Source of the DNA: CAVTUU01 sp045804965
GTDB taxonomy: Bacteria; Chloroflexota; Chloroflexia; Thermomicrobiales; UBA6265
DNA length: 64,000 nucleotides
Assembly (NCBI GenBank): GCA_045804965.1
Contig: JBJMMD010000026.1
Span: 62,001-126,000, forward strand
Direction of reading: 5' to 3'
This document shows, in pieces, positions 7,612 through 15,293 of the stretch; within the stretch, counting starts at the first letter, position 1, and the number at the start of each line of letters is the position of its first letter. Made by a program: the position numbers and the translations under genes. The notes under the pieces are model-generated. The model did no database searches. It was not told the DNA's origin and saw only the letters and a list, made by a program, of their open reading frames with translations.

Positions 7612-8810
7612 TGGGCTCGGTTCGCAATTAGGGTCACAACACGGTTGATGATTTCTGCGGCCACATCTTCCTTTGCCATATGTGGGAGGCGATCTGGTAC
7701 CCCATCGGGAGTCAGAATAACCGCGGAGGAGGTGGAACTGCCGATCGTCGCGACCGCATCGTTGGCGACGATCAGCGCAAGCTGCTTGTCGCGGAGCTTC
7801 GCGCGCGCGCTTTCGATAAGGTTGTCTGTTTCCGCGGCGAAGCCGACTTTGATCAGGCTCGGGCAGTCGATCGAGGCGAGAATGTCGGGAGTGCGCGCGA
7901 GCGTGAGCGTCGTTGGCTCGGAGGGGGAGCCTTTCTTTATCTTCGATGAGTGCGATTCACTCGGCCTGAAGTCGGCGACCGCTGCGGCCATGATCAAGGC
8001 ATCAGCATCCTTGATCGCGTGCTTAGTCGCCCGGTCGAGTTCGACTGTCGAGACAACGTGCTCGACATTCGCGGTTACTGGAGGGTCGAAATTCGTCGGA
8101 GCTGAGATCAAGGTCACGCGAGCGCCGACGTCGATCGCCGCCCGCGCGAGCGCGTATCCCATTTGCCCACTCGACCGATTGCCAAGAAAGCGGACGGGAT
8201 CGATTGCCTCCTGTGTGCCGCCTGCGGTGATGACGAGGTGTCGGCCCTCAAGCGGGCCATGCTTTCCAAGAACCGCACGGATGGTGTCGATCAGCACAGC
8301 AATCGACGAAAGGCGGCCATCTCCTTGCTCACCCGACGCGAGCCGCCCTGTCTCCGGACCTGCAATCGATGCGCCGCGCGATCGAAGGATGTCGATGTTG
8401 ACTTGAGTCGAGGCGTGGTGAAACATCGCATGTTCCATAGCTGGAGCAATGAGCAGAGGCGCGGTGGTGGCCAGTGCAGTCGTCGTCAGCATGTCGTCGG
8501 CAGCGCCGTACGCGAGTTTCGAGACCACGTTCGCGGTCGCGGGCGCGATGACCAAGAGATCAATTTCCTGTGCTAGAGAAACATGCCCGGTCGATGTCTG
8601 CGTCCACTCTTCAAAGACGCTGATATGAACCGGGCGCTTGGTCAGCGCTTGAAAGGTGCCGGCACCGATGAAGTGCTGTGCGTTCTCGGTCATGATGACG
8701 TCGACGCGGGCGCCCGCTTGGACGAGCTGACTCGTCAACTCGCAAGCTTTGTACGCCGCGATCCCGCCGGTGACGCCGAGTGCTATTTTGCTCCTGGACA
8801 GCACACTCAC
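7608..8810 (-). CDS. coaBC: bifunctional CoaBC: 4'-phosphopantothenoylcysteine decarboxylase and synthetase
   Basis: 400 residues. Makes 4'-phosphopantetheine for coenzyme A: the C-terminal CoaB half couples phosphopantothenate to cysteine using CTP, and the N-terminal FMN-dependent CoaC half decarboxylates the product. CoaC shows LGVTGGIAAYKACEL (10-25), the catalytic His (H76, GHVSLA) and the flavin segment APATANVVSKLAYGAADD. The usual PAMN substrate motif reads PAME (123-126), and the lid loop reads GRLASGEQGDGRL with Ser where E. coli has the lid Cys. CoaB begins near ITAGGTQEAIDPVRFLGNRSSG. Downstream it overlaps the YggT-like gene by 4 nt. Confidence 0.95.
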   Translation of the reverse strand: MSVLSRSKIALGVTGGIAAYKACELTSQLVQAGARVDVIMTENAQHFIGAGTFQALTKRPVHISVFEEWTQTSTGHVSLAQEIDLLVIAPATANVVSKLAYGAADDMLTTTALATTAPLLIAPAMEHAMFHHASTQVNIDILRSRGASIAGPETGRLASGEQGDGRLSSIAVLIDTIRAVLGKHGPLEGRHLVITAGGTQEAIDPVRFLGNRSSGQMGYALARAAIDVGARVTLISAPTNFDPPVTANVEHVVSTVELDRATKHAIKDADALIMAAAVADFRPSESHSSKIKKGSPSEPTTLTLARTPDILASIDCPSLIKVGFAAETDNLIESARAKLRDKQLALIVANDAVATIGSSTSSAVILTPDGVPDRLPHMAKEDVAAEIINRVVTLIANRAQ

Positions 8811-8912
8811 AATCTTCGCTCCGCCAATTCCATTTTTTGCGCCGGGCCGAATGGCCGCGCGGCGACTCCGCGCTCATTTCACCACGTAGAAAGAAACGAT
8901 GCCAATGCTTTT

Positions 8913-9902
8913 TCACGACGGCGAAATCCCGCAGTCGTTCAGCGGCGGTTCCATAAGCGTCTGAGCGTGATCGATGTCGGCGTTGGCGCCGCTGATCATG
9001 TCGACTGCGGAATCGATCTTGCCGAGGTCCCGCGATGCCAGACCTGAAGCAACTTGTTGCATTGCCTTCGAATAGGAGTTGAAGGCTCCAGTGAACAAAT
9101 CGGATGGCCAGGCAACGCTCAGCGGAGCGTCTGAAGCAGCTTGCGCCGAGGCGAGAACAGATAGCCGCGCCGCATATTGCCACAATCGCCGGGCCGCCCA
9201 AGGATCGGCGTCACTCGCGGACGACGATGCGTCAAGCATCAAATGCACTGCATCGAGCCGGGCGGCAGTTGCGGCCGCCCACGACGCGACGCCTTCACAG
9301 GGGTTCGCAGTCGACACCTGGACTCCGCCATTCGTCGCCGTAAGCGTGATAAACGAGACTGCTTCAGGTGAAGACTTCAAAAGCCCAACCCGGCAAGATT
9401 GCTCGGTCGAGCCGCCTACTGCATCGGCGAGAAGTTGACTTGAACAGCCGGCCCTCAACTCGTTGTCGTTCGTCGCTGCAAGTTGATCAATCTCAGCATC
9501 TGGTGGAAGCAGGTTGACGGCGAGCGTTTTTGCGGCACCGACTGTCCAGTCCGCATCTGAGCGGGTCAATGCTGGCAAATCGGGCGGGCGCGGCGAGCGA
9601 ACGAGGATGAAAAACGCGCGGTCGTCTGGAAGGGGCACTTTGCCGCCGGTGAACTGCACAAAGAGCGTAGACTGATCCGGTCCAAGAAACGAAATTGTGT
9701 CGGGAGAACGCGACTCTTCGGTTCTAGTGTATTGAAAGTCGAACGAACTCAACGTTCCGCCGAGCCTTCCGGTAAGGCCATCTTCCTGAGCCAAAGCGCG
9801 TGTTGGGGCCGCGGCCGCCACCGAACACAAAAGGAAAATCACATAGAGACGCCACGAGCAAATAACCCGAAATCGAACATTTTGGCTACGATTGACCTGC
9901 AT
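8913..9902 (-). CDS. secreted protein of unknown function
   Basis: 329 residues with a clear Sec signal: basic start, hydrophobic WRLYVIFLLCSVAAAAP (about 17-33) and a likely cleavage after ALA (about residue 38). The mature protein has no membrane helix. It holds a beta-rich first half (FQYTRTEESRSPDTISFLG, TLFVQFTGG) and an Ala/Ser-rich helical second half ending PPLNDCGISPS. A few mature cysteines (RAGCSSQ, EQSCRVG, ANPCEG, NDCG) could form disulfides. No catalytic motif is visible and I recognise no family. It is divergent from the LCP gene, with 79 bp between the starts, so it may share control with the envelope cluster. Confidence 0.8.
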   Translation of the reverse strand: MQVNRSQNVRFRVICSWRLYVIFLLCSVAAAAPTRALAQEDGLTGRLGGTLSSFDFQYTRTEESRSPDTISFLGPDQSTLFVQFTGGKVPLPDDRAFFILVRSPRPPDLPALTRSDADWTVGAAKTLAVNLLPPDAEIDQLAATNDNELRAGCSSQLLADAVGGSTEQSCRVGLLKSSPEAVSFITLTATNGGVQVSTANPCEGVASWAAATAARLDAVHLMLDASSSASDADPWAARRLWQYAARLSVLASAQAASDAPLSVAWPSDLFTGAFNSYSKAMQQVASGLASRDLGKIDSAVDMISGANADIDHAQTLMEPPLNDCGISPS

Positions 9903-9981
9903 TCAGCGCATCGCTTCCGCTAGGATCATGTGAACGGACACCCCAACAGATTAGCACGCGCGGGATGGAGCGAGCAGCGGG

Positions 9982-11331
9982 ATGACAACGGCGGCGCAAA
10001 TGGTTCAGTGCCAAAATTGCGGCGCTGATGCTGGATTGGCTGATCGCTTCTGCGGAACCTGCGGCGCGGGAATCACTCAGTTTTCGCCCGAGGAGTCGAT
10101 TGCACTCGTCGCTCAGCGCCGGCGACTTGGCGGCACGGAGTGGCAACCGACTACAGCGGATGCCGTTCAAACGCCGACGATCACTGCCGCGCCATCGAAG
10201 GCCGCGCCTGTTCGTCGGCGACGCAGAAGGCGCCGCCGTCCGTGGTATCGACGAAAACGAACGGCGATCCCTTCAGCGATTCTCCTCTTGGCATTCGCGC
10301 TTTCAGGAGCCGCCTTCTATCGTGCGGAAAATGCTCTTTCCACGGTTCGAGACGTAAGTAGGCCGCCTTCAACCATCTCTGGCGACCAATTCGGTGAGGA
10401 CGCAGCGCTGACGGTTGATACTGGCCCGGCAACGGACGCCCTGAGCGGAGCGGGTGAAACCTCTGGCAGCGGCGGACTGCTCGGCGGAATCAAACACGCG
10501 GTGCGCGACGGCGCGGACCTCGCGAAAGGCGCGGCGGTTGCGGCAGGTGTCAAAGATCGGGCGGACGATAGCCTGACGATTCTCATCATGGGCGTCGATG
10601 CGCGCCCGGGAACGCCTATTGACGTGTCAGTCCGGTCTGATGTGCTCATCGTCGCACATATCAACCCATCGAGTGCTTCGTGCCGATTGCTGGCGATTCC
10701 TCGCGATACACGAACGAACTTGCCAGGCTATGGTCTAACGAAAATCAACCATGCACTTCTCGTCGGTGGAATACCGTACCAAAGGATGGTCGTCGAACAA
10801 ACGCTGGGCATCGCCATCGACGACTATGCGCTTATCGACTTCACAGGTTTCAAAGATCTTGTCGATGCGGTTGGCGGTGTCGACATAATCGTGAAGGAAG
10901 CATTCTCCTACCAAAGCGTCACCTTTTCACTTGGGCGCCGCCACTTGAACGGCGATGAAGCACTGCTTTTCGCTCGCTATCGGGGAGGCACAGATGGCGA
11001 CATCGGCCGCATCCGGCGTCAGCAGCAGTTGATCCGGGCTCTGATGGCTGCAAGGGGTGGCAAGGACATGCTCTCCAATCCTGGCCATCTGCTCTCGGCC
11101 CTCGAACAGCACATCCGGACCGATATTGAGACAAACACTGCTTTGTCCCTCGCCCATCAGTACACCAAGTATTGCGCAAATGCCGATGTCGAAATGGACG
11201 TGCTGCAAGGCCAGCTCGTTACGCCATACGATCAGCAGCAGCCCGATCCGATGTTGAAGCGAAAAGAGTATTACAACGTCGTGACTCCCGAGCAGATTCA
11301 ATCCAAAGTACGGGTTCTCATGGGCGATTGA
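9982..11331 (+). CDS. LytR-CpsA-Psr (LCP) family protein with N-terminal zinc ribbon
   Basis: 449 residues. An N-terminal zinc ribbon (C10, C13, C24, C27) is followed by an Arg-rich stretch (about 78-93), one membrane helix (about 95-112), a spacer and the LCP domain (about 197-365). The LCP domain shows LTILIMGVDARPG, RSDVLIVAHINP, the catalytic-region motif LAIPRDTR (237-244), KINHA and a FARYR-type Arg motif. LCP proteins transfer undecaprenyl-linked glycopolymers onto peptidoglycan or surface acceptors. The added cytoplasmic zinc ribbon is unusual. Start by ATG; the RBS is weak. It heads an envelope cluster with the Tat/LPSTG protein and the glycosyltransferase. Confidence 0.93.
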   Translation: MTTAAQMVQCQNCGADAGLADRFCGTCGAGITQFSPEESIALVAQRRRLGGTEWQPTTADAVQTPTITAAPSKAAPVRRRRRRRRRPWYRRKRTAIPSAILLLAFALSGAAFYRAENALSTVRDVSRPPSTISGDQFGEDAALTVDTGPATDALSGAGETSGSGGLLGGIKHAVRDGADLAKGAAVAAGVKDRADDSLTILIMGVDARPGTPIDVSVRSDVLIVAHINPSSASCRLLAIPRDTRTNLPGYGLTKINHALLVGGIPYQRMVVEQTLGIAIDDYALIDFTGFKDLVDAVGGVDIIVKEAFSYQSVTFSLGRRHLNGDEALLFARYRGGTDGDIGRIRRQQQLIRALMAARGGKDMLSNPGHLLSALEQHIRTDIETNTALSLAHQYTKYCANADVEMDVLQGQLVTPYDQQQPDPMLKRKEYYNVVTPEQIQSKVRVLMGD

Positions 11332-11450
11332 ACGCCGTTTCGCGTGTACCATCGCCCCAGGTCATCCCGCAAGCTCTGAGCGTTGGGCTACGGATCCGAA
11401 GAACGGATCAAGTTTGATCTTATGACGGGAACCTCCAAGGGAAGGAAAGC

Positions 11451-11966
11451 ATGTCAAAACAAGAACTCGTCGATGCCTATCTCAAGGGTCGGATCAACCG
11501 CCGCGATTTTGTGAAGCGGCTAACGGTCGCGGGCGTGTCAGTCGGTGCGGCGAGCGCGTACGCCGTCAGCTTGCGCTCGCCAGCGGCCGCGCGCGGCATA
11601 AGTCACTCCCCTCAAGGCTATCAACGCCTCAATCAAGCCAGCGACTACGATTCAGATGGCGACGGCGTTTCGGACGCTGACGAGGCATTGTGCGGAAGCG
11701 ACCCCTTTGATCCCACCTCGTTTTGTCAGGAAGGGGAAGTGCCAACCCAAGTACCAGGCGGAGATCCAACTACGACTCCGGGCGGAAGCACAGGTGGAAC
11801 AGGTGGAACAGGTGGAACCGGCGGACAAGTCACGGGTCTGCCATCCACGGGATCGGGCGCGAGTTCGAGTTCAAGCGATTATTGGTGGAAACCGGCCGCC
11901 ATCCTCGGCGTGGGCGCGGCTGCGATTGCCGCCCGATTCAAGCGAAAGCCGTCGTCAGCGGACTAG
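11451..11966 (+). CDS. Tat-exported, Ca-binding-motif surface protein with LPSTG anchor signal
   Basis: 171 residues with a good GGAAGGAA ribosome-binding site. NRRDFVKRLTVAG (16-28) is a Tat-type signal with hydrophobic core to about residue 40. DSDGDGVSDADEALCGSDPFDPTSFC (67-92) is a thrombospondin-type-3/EF-like Asp-rich calcium motif closed by two cysteines. A Thr/Gly linker contains GGT repeats. The C-terminus has LPSTG (130-134), a hydrophobic helix (about 148-161) and a RFKRK tail, the classical sortase sorting signal layout. No sortase gene is in the window. It may be a small wall-linked or tail-anchored surface protein; its ligand is unknown. Confidence 0.85.
   Translation: MSKQELVDAYLKGRINRRDFVKRLTVAGVSVGAASAYAVSLRSPAAARGISHSPQGYQRLNQASDYDSDGDGVSDADEALCGSDPFDPTSFCQEGEVPTQVPGGDPTTTPGGSTGGTGGTGGTGGQVTGLPSTGSGASSSSSDYWWKPAAILGVGAAAIAARFKRKPSSAD
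11790..11825 (+). repeat. 9-bp tandem repeat in the LPSTG gene
   Basis: Three perfect copies of ACAGGTGGA (11790-11816) and one imperfect copy encode a run of Thr-Gly-Gly in the linker before the anchor motif. Copy number could vary between strains and change the linker length. Confidence 0.8.
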
Positions 11967-12029
11967 TGTCGATACGAACTCCTTCGACAGCGGGCGGGAG
12001 ATTGCAGCTCCCGCCCATTGACGGACTCG

Positions 12030-14093
12030 TTACATCGCGCGCTTTGGTCGCGGTCCAGCTTGCCATTTCGACGTGGCATCTCCGCCGTGTCCGAGGTGGA
12101 TCGCAATCTGCGTCCGTGAGTTATCGCCGGCGGGATAGTCGATGATCGAGATCGACTGTGAAGGCATTCGGAACAGCGTCCAAGCGAGTAACATGAAATC
12201 TCTGGCCGCAATGGTCGTCCTTAAACCTGGTTCCTCTCCAAACTCTGATCCCCTGAACTCATCCAAGCGGCGCTCGCCGAGCACTCGTTTGACCACGAAA
12301 TTGGACGGGTGAAATGGTCTCTTCCACAGCAGACTGAGCTCGATCAAACCATCAACCGGCGCACCGCAATGTTTGGCTGCGAATTCCCTGGCGGCGAAGA
12401 GGTCGGAGAGAGGTCTCGATTCACCGTCTTCGAGGCGGTGAAGGGCGTCTGAACCAAACCAGACGCCGCGAGCATTCGGTTCTTTGGCGTCAAACCGTAG
12501 CAACACTGCGCCCGATTGCGTGCCGTGATTGACAACGATCAAGACGAAACCGGTCGCTCGCCCGAAAAGCAGGGCGAGTTTTCCTCGTTCCGGTCGGAAC
12601 AGCTCGACCAGTGAACCGAACGCTTCGCATGTCAGTCCGAACTTGACGTAGCGGTATGATTCGTCCAACCAGCCTGTATGGTGCGGTTCCGCTTGGGCCG
12701 CCGCCGCGCGAATAGCCCTCAGCTTCGCCCGCGGTTGCCCAATAATCCTCCCCCAGAGGTTCCTCGGAGTGAGCAATCGTCCGCGAGGACGTTGCTCTTT
12801 GATCCAGTGCCCGGTGGCGAACTTGCCAACGTTGAATGCGTTTGCTACCAGGTCTCGGAGCTGGCCACCGGACACATCAAGCGCTATCTCCACATTTTGC
12901 TCACGGCGGCAAATGAATCCCGCTGCTTCAAGCGCGTGATTGATCGTCAGCCGTTTTTCAATTGCGCTTGATGTAGGGTTCAACGTCGGTGCGAATTCGC
13001 GCAGCGCCGGTTGCGCGTACGAACAGATCAACGGCAGGCGAGTCAGGCTTGCTGAGCCTAATCCGGGTAGCTGTGGATGGAAACTGAGGAGATAACTTGC
13101 TTTCTCCAGTCGAGTCACCGCATTTGACCGAATCGAAGGAGCAACGACGGCAAACCCCGAACGATGGGCGCTCATGATTGCGTTTTGAGCCTCGACCGAA
13201 AAACCCATGCCTTCTTCAGTGGAGAACACAAAGTCGCTGCCTTTTACGGAAGAGCGCTCGAAGCCCTCGATCGTATCGATTCCGAGGAGCTCGATTGAGG
13301 TGACAGCTTCACCGTCCGAGGCGGGAGAAATCGGCGTTCCCAACAGGCGCCCGTGGTCAGTTGGCGAGATCTGTTGTCGTTCGGTTTCAAGTAAGAGGAC
13401 GGGCAAGTTTGGGTCTCTCGGATGAAAGGGGAGCAGCGATTTAGCCGATTCGGCGAGGATCACCGAATAGTCTGACCAGTGGGCGCTCTCGGGGTCCGCC
13501 TGCCGGTATTTTTCGAATCGCGCTCGCCGCAGCTCATCGGTCATTGCGCCGAAATGCTGAATCCGGAGCGTCGTTCTGACGTAGGCGGCCTGAGAAATGC
13601 TCGTCGGAATGGGCGCGAAATGAAGGCGGTTTTCTGGAAAGCGCTGCCCATGAGCAAAGGCAAAGAGGCGCGGGATCCAAATGATTTCGGGAAAGTAATG
13701 ACTCGCGTCTTCTCGCATTTGTAGCCATTGGAACCGATAGGCACAGCCAGGCAGCGCGTCAGTTTCGAGAAAACGGCGGAGCGCGACGGCGTCGGAACGA
13801 TCGATCCGTTCGTCGGCGTCGACAGAGATAATCCAGTCGGGATTGAGCTCGGCGGCAGCTTCTAATAACCGGTTGCGGTTGACCGAGTCATTCCAGCCGC
13901 GAAAATCCTGACGAATGGGATTTCGGAAAAGGATTTGAACCAAGGGCGTGGAGTCGAGCAGGTGGGCTGTGTCATCGGTACTGCCATCGTCGAGCGCCAC
14001 AATTGCATCGCAAAAATCCCTCGCGGAATCAAGGAATCCTAAAAGATCCTGCTCTGCGTTTCGAGCGGGCAACAAACAGACGACGCGCGTCAT
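12030..14093 (-). CDS. family 2 glycosyltransferase fused to a degenerate LCP-like domain
   Basis: 687 residues from the ATG at 14093; an ATG at 14135 would add 14. Residues 1 to about 190 are a GT2 domain: VVCLLPARNAEQDLLGFL, ALDDGSTDDT and SVDADERI (nucleotide/metal Asp motif). About 230-430 looks like a second, degenerate GT-A domain (FVFSTEEGMGFSVEAQNAI, KASYLLSF, LPGLGSASL) without a clear DxD. From about 500 the pattern resembles an LCP domain: GTQSGAVLLRFDAK, HCGAPVDGLIEL, and near the end LRTTIAARDFMLLAWTLFRM, as in LCP C-termini, but the IPRDTR motif is missing. No membrane helix is evident. Convergent with the LPSTG gene; probably builds or transfers a surface glycan. Confidence 0.8.
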   Translation of the reverse strand: MTRVVCLLPARNAEQDLLGFLDSARDFCDAIVALDDGSTDDTAHLLDSTPLVQILFRNPIRQDFRGWNDSVNRNRLLEAAAELNPDWIISVDADERIDRSDAVALRRFLETDALPGCAYRFQWLQMREDASHYFPEIIWIPRLFAFAHGQRFPENRLHFAPIPTSISQAAYVRTTLRIQHFGAMTDELRRARFEKYRQADPESAHWSDYSVILAESAKSLLPFHPRDPNLPVLLLETERQQISPTDHGRLLGTPISPASDGEAVTSIELLGIDTIEGFERSSVKGSDFVFSTEEGMGFSVEAQNAIMSAHRSGFAVVAPSIRSNAVTRLEKASYLLSFHPQLPGLGSASLTRLPLICSYAQPALREFAPTLNPTSSAIEKRLTINHALEAAGFICRREQNVEIALDVSGGQLRDLVANAFNVGKFATGHWIKEQRPRGRLLTPRNLWGRIIGQPRAKLRAIRAAAAQAEPHHTGWLDESYRYVKFGLTCEAFGSLVELFRPERGKLALLFGRATGFVLIVVNHGTQSGAVLLRFDAKEPNARGVWFGSDALHRLEDGESRPLSDLFAAREFAAKHCGAPVDGLIELSLLWKRPFHPSNFVVKRVLGERRLDEFRGSEFGEEPGLRTTIAARDFMLLAWTLFRMPSQSISIIDYPAGDNSRTQIAIHLGHGGDATSKWQAGPRPKRAM

Positions 14094-14187
14094 CAGCTCA
14101 CCAAACAAAAAGGTCACGCCGGATGTTCGGGGCATCTATCTGCGGGGATCAAGCGTCCATGATACCTGGAACTGCCCGTAGACGCAG

Positions 14188-14215
14188 CGCGCCCCGCTCA
14201 CATGAGCGGGGCGCG
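14188..14215. terminator. hairpin downstream of secG
   Basis: 12-bp GC-rich stem, arms CGCGCCCCGCTC (14188-14199) and GAGCGGGGCGCG (14204-14215), followed by TTTTG on the plus strand. It lies between secG and the glycosyltransferase start, both on the minus strand, and probably ends the gap-pgk-tpiA-secG transcript, although the T-run is on the other strand. Confidence 0.6.
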
Positions 14216-14241
14216 TTTTGCAAAATCGACGACGAAAGCGA

Positions 14242-14463
14242 TTAAGTAACGATGCTGCTGATCGCCGCGAGCAACGCGAAGGCGACCGCAACACCGATCG
14301 TGAACTCAAAGAGTGTCTTTTCGATCCCACGACGCGTCTTGTAAATCGAGCTCGTATCGCCGCCGAATGCGCCGCTAAACGACGAACCTTTCGTTTGCAA
14401 CAAGATCAGCAGGATCAGCACGGCGGACACGATGATCATTGCGATGTTGATTGCGGTATCCAC
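14242..14463 (-). CDS. secG: protein translocase subunit SecG
   Basis: 73 residues, two membrane helices (about 5-22 and 51-70). The loop between them has the SecG motif LLQTKGSSFSGAFGG. SecG associates with SecYE and helps SecA-driven export. It is the last gene of the gap-pgk-tpiA-secG operon, the same order seen in many Gram-positive bacteria and Chloroflexota. A hairpin follows at 14188-14215. Confidence 0.95.
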   Translation of the reverse strand: MDTAINIAMIIVSAVLILLILLQTKGSSFSGAFGGDTSSIYKTRRGIEKTLFEFTIGVAVAFALLAAISSIVT

Positions 14464-14537
14464 GCGTCTGAAGCCCCCTCAAGACGAAACGAACCAGCCG
14501 CCACCGACCATGTGCGAAGCCTACCACCAGGTTTAGA

Positions 14538-15293
14538 TCAGACGCAACGACTCGCGGCATCGACGATTGCGGCGAATGATTCCGCGTTCAAACTGGCTCC
14601 GCCAACCAAGGCACCGTCAATGTCTGGCTGCGAGAGAATTGCGGAGGCGTTCTCGCCCGTAACGCTGCCGCCGTAAAGGATCCGCATCCAATCCCCGGCA
14701 GGCGCGTGGCGCTCGCGAATAAACATCCGGATTCTCTCGGCCATTTCTTGGGCGTCTCCCGGTTCCGCTGCAACTCCAGTGCCAATCGCCCATATTGGCT
14801 CGTACGCGATTGAGCAGGACTTGATTTGATCGAAGTCGAGGCCTCCCATTGCCGATGCAAGTTGCGCCTCGACAAAATTCGCCGCACTAGCGGTTTGCCG
14901 CGTTTCGAGGTCTTCGCCCACGCAGACAACGACCTCGAGTCCCGCGCTCAAGGCGGCACGAACTTTCGAGAACACGAGGTCATTGGTTTCGCCGAAGATT
15001 CGCCGCCGCTCCGAGTGACCGACAATGACAAGATCGCAGACTTCCGCAACCATTGTCGGAGAGACTTCCCCAGTGAAGGCACCAGCCTCCTCGATCCAAC
15101 AATTTTGAGCGCCAAGGCGCGCCTTTGTGTTGACAAGCACGTCACCTACGCCGATCAGCCAGGGAAATGGCGGGCAAACTGCAAGATCGACGTTCTCGGG
15201 GATGTTCTCAGACACCGCTTCGGCCAGCGCGAGTGCTTCATGATGGCTTGTGTTCATCTTCCAATTACCGATGACATATTGTTTTCGGATCAT
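14538..15293 (-). CDS. tpiA: triosephosphate isomerase
   Basis: 251 residues, standard TIM length. Interconverts dihydroxyacetone phosphate and glyceraldehyde 3-phosphate. Catalytic residues are visible: N10 and K12 (GNWKMN), H93 (VGHSERR) and E165 (AYEPIWAIGTG). The phosphate loop YGGSVTGENA and DGALVGGASL are present. Its ATG overlaps the pgk stop by 4 nt, so the two are translationally coupled; secG follows 74 nt downstream. Confidence 0.97.
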   Translation of the reverse strand: MIRKQYVIGNWKMNTSHHEALALAEAVSENIPENVDLAVCPPFPWLIGVGDVLVNTKARLGAQNCWIEEAGAFTGEVSPTMVAEVCDLVIVGHSERRRIFGETNDLVFSKVRAALSAGLEVVVCVGEDLETRQTASAANFVEAQLASAMGGLDFDQIKSCSIAYEPIWAIGTGVAAEPGDAQEMAERIRMFIRERHAPAGDWMRILYGGSVTGENASAILSQPDIDGALVGGASLNAESFAAIVDAASRCV

